Assembly: GCF_029846235.1 (NCBI RefSeq) | Contig: NZ_JARVWP010000006.1 | Coordinates: forward strand, 62,001 to 126,000 | Reading direction: 5' to 3' | From: Bradyrhizobium sp. CER78 | GTDB lineage: Bacteria > Pseudomonadota > Alphaproteobacteria > Rhizobiales > Xanthobacteraceae | DNA: 64,000 bases | In this document: positions 12,719-27,132 of the stretch, piece after piece | How positions within the stretch are numbered: the stretch's first letter is position 1 | Layout: each line of letters opens with the position of its first letter | Position numbers and translations under genes: made by a program | The notes under the pieces: model-generated | Seen by the model: the letters and a program-made list of their open reading frames with translations, nothing else | Database searches by the model: none | Told to the model about the DNA's origin: nothing

Positions 12719-14119
12719 TCACATATGGATGGCGCGCTTGGCTACCGCAAGCGCAGCTTCCTTGATCGCCTCGGAGCGGGTCGGATGTGCGTGGCAGGTG
12801 CGGGCCAGATCCTCGGCCGAGCCGCCGAATTCCATCAGCACGCAGGCTTCGTGGATCATTTCGCCGGCCTCGATGCCGACAATGTGGACGCCGAGCACCC
12901 GGTCCGTCTTCGCATCTGCGAGAACCTTCACGAAGCCGTCAGTGGTCTGATTGACCTTGGAGCGGCCATTCGCGGTGAACGGGAATTTGCCGACGGTATA
13001 CGCGACACCCGCCTGCTTGAGGTCTTCCTCGGTCTTGCCGACCGACGATACTTCCGGCGTGGTATACACAACACCTGGAATGACGTCGTAGTTCACGTGG
13101 CCGGCCTGGCCCGCGATGATCTCCGCGCAGGCAACGCCCTCGTCTTCCGCCTTGTGCGCGAGCATCGGCCCGGCGACGACGTCGCCGATCGCGTAGATGC
13201 CCTTCACATTGGTCGAGAAGTGCGCGTCGATCTCGACGCGGCCGCGATTGTCGAGCGCAACGCCGGCCTCCTTCAGCCCGAGGCCCTCGGTGTAGGGCAC
13301 GCGGCCGATGCACACGAGCACGACGTCGGCCTCGATGGTCTCCGCAGCACCGCCTGCGGCCGGCTCAACCTTGGCCTGCAGCGTCTTGCCCGAGGTGTCA
13401 ACCGCAGTGACCTTGGTGCCGAGCTTGAAGACAAAGCCCTGCTTCTCCAGCATGCGCTGGAATTGTTTTGCCACTTCGCCGTCCATGCCAGGCAGGATGC
13501 GGTCGAGGAATTCCACGACCATGACATCCGCCCCGAGGCGGCGCCAGACCGAGCCGAGTTCGAGCCCGATCACGCCGGCGCCGATGATCAGCAGTTTCTC
13601 CGGCACCTTCTCCAGCGACAGCGCGCCGGTCGACGACACGATACGCTTCTCGTCGATATCGATGCCCTTCAGGCGTGCGATGTCGGAGCCGGTGGCGATC
13701 ACGATGTTCTTGGTCTCGACGGTTTCGGACTTGCCGTCACCGGAGACCTCGACCTTGCCGGCACCGAGGATCTTGCCGGTGCCCTTGAGCACGTCGATCT
13801 TGTTCTTCTTCATCAGGAACTCGACGCCCTTGACGTTGCCGTCGATGCCCTGCTGCTTGAAGTTCATCATCGCGGGCAGATCGAGCTTCGGCGCCGGGAC
13901 GCTGACGCCCATCTTGGCGAAGGAGTGCCCGGCTTCCTCGAACATCTCGGAGGCGTGCAGCAGCGCCTTCGACGGCATGCAGCCGACATTGAGGCAGGTG
14001 CCGCCCAGCGTCGCATTCTTCTCGACGACGGCGACCTTCATGCCGAGTTGCGCCGCGCGGATCGCGCAGACATATCCGCCCGGGCCGGTGCCGATGACGA
14101 CGAGATCGTAAGAAGCCAT
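12719..14119 (-). CDS. lpdA: Dihydrolipoyl dehydrogenase (E3)
   Basis: 466 residues. This FAD enzyme reoxidises dihydrolipoyl groups with NAD+ in 2-oxo acid dehydrogenase complexes. The FAD-binding GTGPGG is at 10-15. The redox disulfide is C42/C47 ([13 protein letters not shown]). The NAD site is [17 protein letters not shown], and the catalytic His-Glu dyad is H445/E450 (HAHPTRSE). It ends the sucA-sucB-SDR-lpdA run, so it most likely serves the 2-oxoglutarate dehydrogenase complex. Confidence 0.97.
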   Translation of the reverse strand: MASYDLVVIGTGPGGYVCAIRAAQLGMKVAVVEKNATLGGTCLNVGCMPSKALLHASEMFEEAGHSFAKMGVSVPAPKLDLPAMMNFKQQGIDGNVKGVEFLMKKNKIDVLKGTGKILGAGKVEVSGDGKSETVETKNIVIATGSDIARLKGIDIDEKRIVSSTGALSLEKVPEKLLIIGAGVIGLELGSVWRRLGADVMVVEFLDRILPGMDGEVAKQFQRMLEKQGFVFKLGTKVTAVDTSGKTLQAKVEPAAGGAAETIEADVVLVCIGRVPYTEGLGLKEAGVALDNRGRVEIDAHFSTNVKGIYAIGDVVAGPMLAHKAEDEGVACAEIIAGQAGHVNYDVIPGVVYTTPEVSSVGKTEEDLKQAGVAYTVGKFPFTANGRSKVNQTTDGFVKVLADAKTDRVLGVHIVGIEAGEMIHEACVLMEFGGSAEDLARTCHAHPTRSEAIKEAALAVAKRAIHM

Positions 14120-14203
14120 GATGGAAGGTCCTGTAGCTAACTCTGTGACAATGAGGCGGGTCCGATCTGACCGGCAGATCGGGATCCGCGTCGGATTTAT
14201 GTT

Positions 14204-14965
14204 TTAGCGACCGCCCGACACGTCGAGGATCGCGCTGGTGACGTAGGACGCCTCGTCCGAGATCAGCCAGACGATGGCGTTGGCGATTTCATCCGCGGTG
14301 CCGACGCGCTTCATCGGCACCATATGGGCGAGCCGATGCGCGCGATCGGGCTCACCGCCCGCGGCATGGATGTCGGTGTCGATCAAGCCGGGCCGGATGC
14401 CGGCGACGCGGATGCCTTCATTCGCGACCTCGTAGCCGAGGCCGACCGTGAAGGAATCGATTGCGCCCTTGGAGGCGGCATAGTCGACATAGGTGTTGGG
14501 CGCGCCGAGCTTCGCCGCGACCGAGGACAGGTTGACGATGACGCCGCCCTTGCCGCCGTGCTTGGTCGACATCCGCTTCACCGCCTCGCGCGCGCACAGG
14601 ATACTGCCAGTGACGTTCACCGCCATCATCTGCTGGATGCGCTCGGCGGACATCTCGTCGACGCGCACACCGCTCTTGCCGACGATGCCGGCATTGTTGA
14701 CGAGCGCACCGAGCGTACCGAAGCCATCCGCAGCCTTGAACAGCGCCAGGATGTCGGCCTCGCTGCCGACGTCGCACTTCACCGCGATCGCCTTGCCGTT
14801 CCTGGCCTCGATCGCGGCGACGACTTCATTGGCCGCACCCTGGTTGGATGCGTAGCCGACGACGACGCGATAGCCGCGCGCGGCAGCTGCAAGCGCGGTG
14901 GCGCGGCCAATGCCGCGGCTGCCGCCGGTGATGACAACGACCTTGTCCGTCACATTGATCCCCAA
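14204..14965 (-). CDS. SDR family NAD(P)-dependent oxidoreductase
   Basis: 253 residues of classical short-chain dehydrogenase. The cofactor motif TGGSRGIG is at 13-20, NNAG at 90-93, the active-site serine at 147-148 (NLSSVA), and Y162/K166 in YAASK. It resembles FabG-type reductases, but the substrate cannot be read from sequence. It sits between sucB and lpdA with short spacers on both sides, so it is probably co-transcribed with the 2-oxoglutarate dehydrogenase genes. Confidence 0.88.
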   Translation of the reverse strand: MGINVTDKVVVITGGSRGIGRATALAAAARGYRVVVGYASNQGAANEVVAAIEARNGKAIAVKCDVGSEADILALFKAADGFGTLGALVNNAGIVGKSGVRVDEMSAERIQQMMAVNVTGSILCAREAVKRMSTKHGGKGGVIVNLSSVAAKLGAPNTYVDYAASKGAIDSFTVGLGYEVANEGIRVAGIRPGLIDTDIHAAGGEPDRAHRLAHMVPMKRVGTADEIANAIVWLISDEASYVTSAILDVSGGR

Positions 14966-15025
14966 AGGTAAGCACCCAACGAATCGCGGCGCCCGATCCG
15001 ATCGGACGCCGCGCGCGATATGACC

Positions 15026-16276
15026 TTAGAGGTCCAGCACCAGGCGGGCCGGATCCTCCAGGCTCTCCTTGACGCGCACCAGGAAGGTGACCGCTTCCTT
15101 GCCGTCGATGACGCGGTGATCGTAGGACAGCGCCAGATACATCATCGGGCGCACCTCGATCTTGCCGCCGACCACCATCGGCCGCTCCTGGATCTTGTGC
15201 ATGCCGAGGATGCCGGACTGCGGCGCGTTGAGGATCGGCGTCGACATCAGCGAGCCGTAGATGCCGCCATTGGTGATTGTGAAGGTGCCGCCCTGCATCT
15301 CGTCGATCTTGAGCTGGCCGTCGCGGGCACGCCGGCCGTAGTCGGCGATCGACTTCTCGATCTCGGCAATCGACTTGTGATCGCAGTCGCGCACGACGGG
15401 CACCACCAGGCCGCGGTCGGTGCCGACCGCGACGCCGATGTGGTAGTAGTTCTTGTAGATCAGGTCAGAGCCGTCGATCTCGGCGTTGACGGCCGGAATG
15501 TCCTTCAGCCCCTGCACCACCGCCTTGGTGAAGAAGCCCATGAAGCCGAGCTTCGAGCCGTGCTTCTTCTCGAACGTGTCCTTGTAGAGGGCGCGCAGCT
15601 TCATCACCTCGGTCATGTCGACCTCGTTGAAGGTCGTCAGCATCGCGGCGGTGTTCTGCACATCCTTGAGGCGGCGCGCGATGGTCTGGCGCAGCCGGGT
15701 CATCTTGACGCGCTCCTCGCGCGCGGCGTCGTCCGCCGGCGACGGCGCACGGACCTGAACGGCGGCGGCCGGCTGGTTGACCGGGGTCGGCGCCGAGGCG
15801 GCCTTCTCGATCGCGGCCAGCATGTCGCCCTTGGTGACGCGGCCGTCCTTGCCCGAGCCCGGAACGGTCGAGGCGTCGACGCCGCTTTCGGCGGAGAGCT
15901 TGCGCACCGACGGCGCGAGCGGCGCATCCGCCGGCGGCACCTTGGGTGCGGCAGGCGCCGCTGCGGGAGCGGCGGCAGGCGCCGGCGCTGCGGCCTTGGC
16001 GGGAGCTGCGGCTGCGGCAGCGGGCTTGGCCGCTGCGACGGCACCGTCATTGATCTGGCCGAGCAGCGCGCCGACGGCAACGGTCTCGCCATCCTTGGCG
16101 ATGATCTCGCCGAGCGTGCCGGCGACCGGCGCGGGCACCTCGATGGTGACCTTGTCGGTTTCCAGCTCCACCAACGGCTCGTCCACCGCAACGGCCTCAC
16201 CGGCCTTCTTGAACCAGCGGCCGATCGTGGCCTCGGTTACGGATTCGCCGAGCGTTGGAACGCGAATTTCAGTCAT
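15026..16276 (-). CDS. sucB: 2-oxoglutarate dehydrogenase E2 (dihydrolipoyl succinyltransferase)
   Basis: 416 residues. It transfers the succinyl group to CoA. The lipoyl domain spans 1-77 with attachment lysine K42 (ETDKVTIEV). An Ala/Pro-rich flexible linker follows at about 80-110, then the peripheral subunit-binding domain ([20 protein letters not shown]) and the catalytic domain with H387 and D391 (SYDHRVIDG). All key residues are present. It is the second gene after sucA, 172 bases downstream. Confidence 0.97.
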   Translation of the reverse strand: MTEIRVPTLGESVTEATIGRWFKKAGEAVAVDEPLVELETDKVTIEVPAPVAGTLGEIIAKDGETVAVGALLGQINDGAVAAAKPAAAAAAPAKAAAPAPAAAPAAAPAAPKVPPADAPLAPSVRKLSAESGVDASTVPGSGKDGRVTKGDMLAAIEKAASAPTPVNQPAAAVQVRAPSPADDAAREERVKMTRLRQTIARRLKDVQNTAAMLTTFNEVDMTEVMKLRALYKDTFEKKHGSKLGFMGFFTKAVVQGLKDIPAVNAEIDGSDLIYKNYYHIGVAVGTDRGLVVPVVRDCDHKSIAEIEKSIADYGRRARDGQLKIDEMQGGTFTITNGGIYGSLMSTPILNAPQSGILGMHKIQERPMVVGGKIEVRPMMYLALSYDHRVIDGKEAVTFLVRVKESLEDPARLVLDL

Positions 16277-16448
16277 GGTCTTTTCCTCGATAACCTTGCG
16301 GTCGAAAATTTATCCGGCCACCATCCGCCAAAGCGAACGACCCGGTACTCCGTGACGACAGCGCTTGTGCTGGATGACGCGGGATACCGGATGCCCCGCT
16401 CCAGTGCGCAATTGCGCACAAGGCGGGGCATGGTGTTGGTGAAGATCG

Positions 16449-19409
<2,961 letters not shown>

Positions 19410-19589
19410 GAGGCAGTCCTGGTGATTTTTTTCGGTTCGCGCGTAGGAGACGGCGCAAGTGCCGGTCTGGGAAGAGCGCCGGCTGGATGGATATCCTTTA
19501 CCCTATCTAGGTCGGATATTCCTGCCTAAAAGAACTAAAGAATGAATCAATTTTCATATTTTATTGATCGGCGTTCTGACGGCAAAACG

Positions 19590-19624
19590 CATGAAAAAGG
19601 CGGGTTCTCCAAGGAGAACCCGCC
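19590..19624 (-). terminator. Rho-independent terminator downstream of sucD
   Basis: On the minus strand, GGCGGGTTCTCC and GGAGAACCCGCC form a perfect 12-bp stem (19624-19613 with 19610-19599) around a 2-base spacer, followed directly by TTTTTCAT. It separates the sucCD transcript from sucA, although read-through is possible. Confidence 0.85.
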
Positions 19625-19666
19625 CGAAATCGCGCCAATATCGCAGGGAACCTCGCCGGACGGCGA

Positions 19667-20548
19667 TTACTTCAGCATCTCGGCCAGCGTATGCCCGAGC
19701 CGCGCCGGGGACGGCGAGACCTTGATGCCGGCGGCTTCCATCGCCGCGGTCTTGGAACCGGCGTCGCCCTTGCCGCCGGAGATGATCGCGCCGGCGTGGC
19801 CCATGCGGCGGCCGGGAGGTGCGGTGACACCAGCGATGAAGCCGACCATCGGCTTCTTGCGGCCGCGCTTGGCTTCGTCCTTGAGGAACTGGGCGGCATC
19901 TTCCTCGGCGGAACCGCCGATTTCGCCGATCATGACGATCGACTTGGTCTTCTCGTCGGCCAGGAACATCTCCAGCACGTCGATGAACTCGGTTCCCTTG
20001 ACCGGGTCGCCGCCGATGCCGACCGCGGTGGTCTGCCCGAGGCCTTCCTGGGTGGTCTGGAACACCGCTTCATAGGTCAGGGTGCCGGAGCGGGAGACGA
20101 TGCCGACCGAGCCGGGCTTGAAGATGTTGGCCGGCATGATGCCGATCTTGCACTCGCCGGCGGTCATCACGCCCGGGCAGTTCGGCCCGATCAGCCGCGA
20201 CTTCGAGCCCGACAGCGAACGCTTCACGCGCACCATGTCGAGCACCGGAATGCCTTCGGTGATGCAGACGATCAGCGGGATCTCGGCATCGATCGCCTCG
20301 CAGATCGCGTCCGCCGCGCCCGGCGGCGGGACATAGACCACGCTGGCGTCGGCGCCGGTCTTCTCGCGCGCGTCGGCGACGGTATCGAACACCGGCAGAT
20401 TGAGATGGGTCGAGCCGCCTTTGCCCGGCGCGACGCCGCCGACCATCTTGGTGCCGTAAGCGATCGCCGCTTCCGAATGGAACGTGCCGTTCTTGCCGGT
20501 GAAGCCCTGGCAGATGACCTTGGTGTTCTTGTCGATCAGAATGGACAT
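19667..20548 (-). CDS. sucD: Succinyl-CoA synthetase alpha subunit
   Basis: 293 residues. It binds CoA and carries the phosphohistidine intermediate H251 ([19 protein letters not shown]). The N-terminal CoA-binding Rossmann domain has [16 protein letters not shown] and [11 protein letters not shown]. It forms the heterodimer with SucC, interconverting succinyl-CoA and succinate with ADP phosphorylation. It lies 93 bases after the DUF1579 gene, a gap filled by a family A repeat. Confidence 0.98.
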   Translation of the reverse strand: MSILIDKNTKVICQGFTGKNGTFHSEAAIAYGTKMVGGVAPGKGGSTHLNLPVFDTVADAREKTGADASVVYVPPPGAADAICEAIDAEIPLIVCITEGIPVLDMVRVKRSLSGSKSRLIGPNCPGVMTAGECKIGIMPANIFKPGSVGIVSRSGTLTYEAVFQTTQEGLGQTTAVGIGGDPVKGTEFIDVLEMFLADEKTKSIVMIGEIGGSAEEDAAQFLKDEAKRGRKKPMVGFIAGVTAPPGRRMGHAGAIISGGKGDAGSKTAAMEAAGIKVSPSPARLGHTLAEMLK

Positions 20549-20592
20549 GGTTCGAGATGCTTTCGCGAGACAGCGGTGAAGGACACTATGGT

Positions 20593-20644
20593 TTGAGCAT
20601 GATCATATCGGAAAACCGGGGGCCACTTTTCCGGATCATGCTCA
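20593..20644. repeat. Dispersed repeat family A, copy 2 (between DUF1579 gene and sucD)
   Basis: TTGAGCATGATCATATCGGAAAA followed by GGGGGCCACTTTTCCGGATCATGCTCA makes a long imperfect hairpin inside the sucC-DUF1579-sucD transcript. Its TGAGCATGATC end supplies the TGA stop codon of the DUF1579 gene (20644-20642). Confidence 0.75.
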
Positions 20645-21118
20645 GTGGATACGCCGGTACACGCCGGTGAGCACGTCGGCCCACCCTTCCGCGTCAGGCG
20701 AGAACTGGATCTTCATGTTGTAGGTGTTGTCGTCGACGACCTCGTAGACGTGACGGGCATTGCCGCGCAGCGAGCCGCGCACCAGGATCAGCGACTTGCC
20801 CGCCCAGCCGCCGGAGGCCGGCGACGGCGGGTAGTAGCCGAGCGAATCGTGCCAGAACAATTTGTAGGCCCGATCGTCGCGGTCATAGGTGAAGACGCCG
20901 TGGGTGGCGAAGCTTTCCTTGCCGTCGCGGGTCTGCACGCTGTCCTGGATCAGATAGAAGCCGTTGAGCGCGATGCGCGCAACGACATGCGAGGTGGCCG
21001 GACCGCCGGCGGTCCAGCGCGACGGAAAGACCATCTCTTCGCCGTTCCACTCGCCGGCGAAAACCGCGAGCTTGCGGTGTTCTTCCAGTGGTGTCGGAGC
21101 GTCGAGATGATCGGCCAT
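20642..21118 (-). CDS. DUF1579-type protein, function unknown
   Basis: 158 residues. MADHLDAPTPLEEHRKLAVF, AGEWNGEEMVFPSRW, THGVFTYDRDDRAYKLFWHD and the predicted all-beta pattern match DUF1579-like proteins, which are predicted beta-barrels with no firm function. No signal peptide is seen. It is tightly placed in the succinyl-CoA synthetase operon: its ATG is two bases after the sucC stop codon, and sucD follows. Such placement implies co-expression with SucCD. Its stop codon lies inside a dispersed repeat, so its 3' end may have been reshaped by repeat insertion. Confidence 0.75.
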   Translation of the reverse strand: MADHLDAPTPLEEHRKLAVFAGEWNGEEMVFPSRWTAGGPATSHVVARIALNGFYLIQDSVQTRDGKESFATHGVFTYDRDDRAYKLFWHDSLGYYPPSPASGGWAGKSLILVRGSLRGNARHVYEVVDDNTYNMKIQFSPDAEGWADVLTGVYRRIH

Positions 21119-21120
21119 CG

Positions 21121-22317
<1,197 letters not shown>

Positions 22318-22430
22318 GGAAAGACGCTCCCAAACCCTCGTGCGGCGAACTAAACGTCAGCCCTGACGCTGGCATACCATATACCAAGGCTCGCGCAACT
22401 ACAAAATCCGCCAGAATTTCATCATCTTGC

Positions 22431-22462
22431 ACCCGACAGGCGATCGGAATCGCCTATCGGGT
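22431..22462. terminator. Strong hairpin between mdh and sucC
   Basis: ACCCGACAGGCGA (22431-22443) pairs with TCGCCTATCGGGT (22450-22462), a 13-bp stem with one G-U pair and a 6-base loop. It lies 15 bases after the mdh stop. There is no T run, so it may be a partial terminator or an RNA 3'-end stabiliser setting the mdh:sucC ratio. Confidence 0.5.
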
Positions 22463-22477
22463 CATTGCCGATTGAGA

Positions 22478-23452
<975 letters not shown>

Positions 23453-23668
23453 TCAGTCCTTTGAACTGGATGCAGGAGGGAGGGAAGTCGGTTGCAAGGG
23501 TGGTTATCCCTTTCGAATGATCCATTCAAGTCAGGGCCTGCCCGATTGCGGGCCCTGCCTGCAATTCGGTCAGGCATGCCAGCAACGTCCGCCCGGAGAC
23601 ACGAAAAGTTGCTCCGAACCGGGCCGCGGGCAAGAGCAAATTTCGAGACCAAATTTCAGGGCTGAATG

Positions 23669-24856
23669 TCAGGTCTCGACCAGTCCGGTCGTCGAACCGC
23701 TCGCCGACGAATCCTTCCGGCCGTGCGGCAAAGCCAGGTAGGATTCCGAGCTCATCTCGATCAGGCGCGAAGCCGTGCGCTTGAACTCCATCGCCTCGAT
23801 GCCTTCGTCGGCAAGGTACAGCGACACCGGATCGGCCTCGGCCGAGGCCATCAGCTTCACGGCATTGTCATAGAGCGTGTCGATCAGCGAGATGAAGCGC
23901 TTGGCGGCGTTGCGCTCGGCGTAATCCATCACCGGAATGTGGTCGATCAGGATCGTGTGGTAGTCGTGCGCGAGCCTCAGATAATCGGACGCGGCAAGCG
24001 GCTTCTCGCAGATGTCCATGAAGCTGAAGCGCGCGACGCCGTGCGCCGAGCACGGCACGTTCAGGATGCGCCCCTTGATCGGGATGAGGCGCGCCTTGCA
24101 CGGCGCATTGCCGGTCATCTTGCGCCAGGCCGCGTTGAGCGCGGCATCGGCCGCATCGTCCGCGGGCACCAGCCACATCTTCACGCCGACGAGCTTCTCG
24201 AGCCGGAAGTCGGTGCGCGCATCGAGCCGCAGCACATCCATGTATTCGGTGATCTGCGCGATGAACGGCAGGAACAGCGCGCGATTGAGACCGCCCTTGT
24301 AGAGATCCTCCGGCGCGACGTTCGAGGTCGCGACCACGACGGTGCCGAGATCGAACAATTTTGCGAACAGCCGCCCGAGGATCATCGCGTCCGCGATGTC
24401 GGTGACATGGAATTCGTCGAAGCAGAGCAGCCAGGCTTCGTCGAAGATCGCCTGCGCGGTGAGCGCGATCACGTCGCCGTCTGAGATCTCGCCGCGCGCG
24501 ATCTGCTGGCGGTAGCCGTAGATGCGCTCATGCGCCTCGGCCATGAATTCGTGGAAATGCGCGCGGCGCTTGTGCTCGACCGGGCTCTGCTGGAAGAACA
24601 GATCCATCAGCATGGTCTTGCCGCGGCCGACCTCGCCATGGACGTAGAGCCCGCGCGGCGGCTTGTCGTCCTTGTCGCCGCCGAACAGCCGTCCGAACAG
24701 GCCCTGCTTGCGCTGCGGCTTGTAGCTCGCGAGCCGCTCCTCCAGCGCGCCGAACGCATCGGCGGCGACGGCCTGCGCGGGGTCGGCCTCGATCGCGCCG
24801 GAGGCGACCAGGGATTTGTAGTGTTCGAGGAACGAATTGGGTGAGGCGGACAGCAT
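23669..24856 (-). CDS. zapE: Cell division protein ZapE (AFG1-like ATPase)
   Basis: 395 residues. Walker A is GEVGRGKT at 74-81 and Walker B is LLCFDEFHVTDIADAMIL, followed by the VVVATSNVAP sensor region; this order is diagnostic for the AFG1/ZapE family. ZapE is an inner-face ATPase that acts on the Z ring. KPPRGLYVHG before Walker A is also typical. It is upstream of mdh on the same strand, 222 bases away. Confidence 0.93.
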   Translation of the reverse strand: MLSASPNSFLEHYKSLVASGAIEADPAQAVAADAFGALEERLASYKPQRKQGLFGRLFGGDKDDKPPRGLYVHGEVGRGKTMLMDLFFQQSPVEHKRRAHFHEFMAEAHERIYGYRQQIARGEISDGDVIALTAQAIFDEAWLLCFDEFHVTDIADAMILGRLFAKLFDLGTVVVATSNVAPEDLYKGGLNRALFLPFIAQITEYMDVLRLDARTDFRLEKLVGVKMWLVPADDAADAALNAAWRKMTGNAPCKARLIPIKGRILNVPCSAHGVARFSFMDICEKPLAASDYLRLAHDYHTILIDHIPVMDYAERNAAKRFISLIDTLYDNAVKLMASAEADPVSLYLADEGIEAMEFKRTASRLIEMSSESYLALPHGRKDSSASGSTTGLVET

Positions 24857-25005
24857 GAGCCCACCTTACGGCCCTAGTGCGCGGCAAATTGCAAGCCGTG
24901 AATTGCGCCAAGGAGCATGCAGCAGGTATGCAAGCGCGAACCCTTGCATACCACGGCCGACCGCACGCGCCTCGCCGGCGCCTCAAACCGCGATCTCAGG
25001 AGACC

Positions 25006-25542
25006 TTACGCGCAGAGCTCGTAGGCATCCTCGACCACGTAGGGGCCGCCGCCTGTCGACGCACGCGACGAGAACAGCACGAAGCGGTCCGCCAGGAAGG
25101 TGCGGCTCGGGAAGTAGCCGCGCACGGACAGATAATCCGCGACGTCCTGGCTCGACGCGTCGTGCAGACGCGCGAGCGTGACATGTGGCGTGAATTTCCT
25201 GCCCTCGGGATCAAGCCCCATCCGCTGCATCATCCGCTCGAGCTCGGCCTGCAGTTCGATCAGCGGCCGGCTCGGCTCGACGGCGGCAACCACCGCACGC
25301 GGCTTGCGTCCGCCGAAGCTCGACAGGCCTTGCAGTTTGACCTCGAACGGCTTGCGGTTCACCCGAAACAACATCGTCGCGATCTCGTTGGCCCAGAGAC
25401 CATCGATATCGCCGATGAAGCGCAGAGTGACGTGATAATTTTCGGGATCGATCCAGCGTGCGCCGGGAAGGCCGCCACGCAAATTGGAGAGGGATTGGCC
25501 GATATCGGCCGGAATTTCCAGACCAGTGAACAGACGCGGCAT
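25006..25542 (-). CDS. thpR: RNA 2',3'-cyclic phosphodiesterase
   Basis: 178 residues from ATG 25542 (MPRLFTGLEIPADI). This is the 2H phosphoesterase fold with two HxT motifs, H37-V-T (HVTLRFIG) and H120-V-T (HVTLARL), the catalytic pair of the LigT/ThpR family. It hydrolyses 2',3'-cyclic phosphates to 2'-phosphates in vitro, and its physiological role is unclear. FGGRKPRAVVAAVEP is the conserved middle. It is a single gene. Upstream at 25662-25676 is a near-match to a CtrA site (TTAA-N7-TAAA). Confidence 0.9.
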   Translation of the reverse strand: MPRLFTGLEIPADIGQSLSNLRGGLPGARWIDPENYHVTLRFIGDIDGLWANEIATMLFRVNRKPFEVKLQGLSSFGGRKPRAVVAAVEPSRPLIELQAELERMMQRMGLDPEGRKFTPHVTLARLHDASSQDVADYLSVRGYFPSRTFLADRFVLFSSRASTGGGPYVVEDAYELCA

Positions 25543-25709
25543 CGCTATAATCCTCGATGCTTGGCGCGGGTTTTGGGAGCCCGCACCCTGTAACAAGCCC
25601 GGCGACGAATCACCGATGCCTATTTGTACCCGAGATATGTGACTCTGCGAAGCATGAGGCGTTAACAGCTCGTAAACCTACGGACGCAGCGCGGTGCACT
25701 GCCTGCGTT

Positions 25710-26414
25710 TCAACTGCGTTGCCCTGATAATGCGCCGAGAAATGCCTCCACCGTGGGCAGGATATTCTTCACAAGGATGTCCACACCTTCCGCCGTCGGA
25801 TGCATGCCGTCGGCCTGATTGATCTTCGGATTAGCAGCAACGCCATCGAGGAAGAACGGATAGAGCGGCACGCCGAGCGATTTCGCCAGATCCGGATAGA
25901 TCGCGTTGAACTTCTCTGCATACTCACTTCCATAATTCGGTGGCGCGAGCATGCCGCACAAGAGCACCGCGATCTTGCGCGCCTGCAACTTTGTGATGAT
26001 GTCCGAGAGCGCGGCACGCGTCACCGCGGGATCGATGCCGCGCAAGGCATCGTTGGCGCCGAGCTCGACAATCACGGCATCGGTTCCGTCGGCCACCGAC
26101 CAGTCGAGCCGCTCGCGGCCGCCCGAGGCGGTGTCGCCGGACACCCCGGCATTGGTCATGTCGACCTTTATCCCTTTGGCCTCCAAGGCTTTTTGCAGCC
26201 GGACCGGAAATGCCGCCTCGGCCGGAAGGCCGTAACCGGCGCTCAGGGAATCGCCCAGAACCACCATTTTGATCGGTTTCGCCGGACCTTTCCCCTCAGT
26301 TGGCGTCTGCGCGCTGGCCGCCGTCATCAAGCCCATAAGCAACACGAGTATGTGCACGAAGATTCTCAACCGGGCCTCGACCGCAGCGGCGGAAGTGCCA
26401 TATGACCGAACCAT
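25710..26414 (-). CDS. tesA: TesA-like arylesterase (SGNH/GDSL hydrolase)
   Basis: 234 residues from ATG 26414; another ATG at 26426 is possible. About residues 15-36 form a signal peptide (LRIFVHILVLLMGLMTAASA), so it is probably periplasmic. The SGNH blocks are complete: S56 (VLGDSLSAGYG), the GVSGDT glycine block, N121 (LGANDALRG) and D202/H205 (DGMHPTAEG). TesA-type enzymes hydrolyse acyl thioesters and aryl esters. It is divergent from the ABC exporter genes, the same neighbourhood as E. coli tesA-ybbA-ybbP. Its start overlaps that of the ABC gene. Confidence 0.9.
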   Translation of the reverse strand: MVRSYGTSAAAVEARLRIFVHILVLLMGLMTAASAQTPTEGKGPAKPIKMVVLGDSLSAGYGLPAEAAFPVRLQKALEAKGIKVDMTNAGVSGDTASGGRERLDWSVADGTDAVIVELGANDALRGIDPAVTRAALSDIITKLQARKIAVLLCGMLAPPNYGSEYAEKFNAIYPDLAKSLGVPLYPFFLDGVAANPKINQADGMHPTAEGVDILVKNILPTVEAFLGALSGQRS

Positions 26415-27132
26415 GGACAGTCTCATCGAATCCTCTTCACTGACCGACGTCGAGCCGGACACCATTGCCGTCAGGAACGTCAATCTCTCGCTCGGCACCG
26501 GCGCGGCACGGGTTCATATCCTCAAAGATATCAGCCTTCGTGTGGCAGCGGGTGAGGCCATCGGCCTGATCGGCCCGTCGGGCTCGGGCAAATCGACCTT
26601 GCTGATGGTGATGGCGGGGCTTGAACGTCCTGACAGCGGAGAGGTGGTCGTCGATGGCACCTCGTTCAATGCCCTCGATGAAGATGCGCTGGCGCGCTTC
26701 CGCGGCCGCCAGGTCGGCATCGTCTTCCAGTCGTTCCATCTGATCCCGACCATGACGGCGCTGGAGAACGTCGCGGTGCCGCTCGAGCTCGCCGGCAATC
26801 CCGATGCCGCCGCGCGCGCCGCGCAGGAGCTGCAATCGGTCGGTCTTGGCGAACGGCTGCGTCACTATCCGACGCAACTGTCCGGCGGCGAGCAGCAGCG
26901 CGTCGCGATCGCACGCGCGCTCGCGCCCGATCCGGCGATCCTTGTTGCCGACGAGCCGACCGGAAATCTCGACGAGACGACGGGAAAGCAGATCGTCGAT
27001 TTGCTGTTCACCAAGCACGCCGAGCGCGGCATGACCCTGGTGCTGGTGACGCATGATCTCGCGCTGGCGCAACGCTGCGACCGCGTGGTGCGGCTGCGCT
27101 CCGGCCGCATCGACGGACAATCCGCGACATGA
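26413..27132 (+). CDS. ybbA: ABC transporter ATP-binding protein, YbbA/LolD type
   Basis: 239 residues from ATG 26413 (MDSLIESSSLTDVE); a longer frame exists but would run back over tesA. Walker A is GPSGSGKS at 54-61, and the Q-loop (VFQSFHLIPTMTALENV), signature (LSGGEQQRVAIARAL), Walker B (LVADEPTGNLDE) and H-loop (VTHD) are present. It is in the MacB/LolD group of extraction-type transporters and partners the downstream FtsX-like permease, overlapping it by four bases (ATGA). Confidence 0.9.
   Translation: MDSLIESSSLTDVEPDTIAVRNVNLSLGTGAARVHILKDISLRVAAGEAIGLIGPSGSGKSTLLMVMAGLERPDSGEVVVDGTSFNALDEDALARFRGRQVGIVFQSFHLIPTMTALENVAVPLELAGNPDAAARAAQELQSVGLGERLRHYPTQLSGGEQQRVAIARALAPDPAILVADEPTGNLDETTGKQIVDLLFTKHAERGMTLVLVTHDLALAQRCDRVVRLRSGRIDGQSAT

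Noticed and set aside
25662-25676. Possible second CtrA site upstream of thpR
   Set aside because: TTAA-N7-TAAA misses the consensus in its second half and lies beside a gene with no known cell-cycle link.
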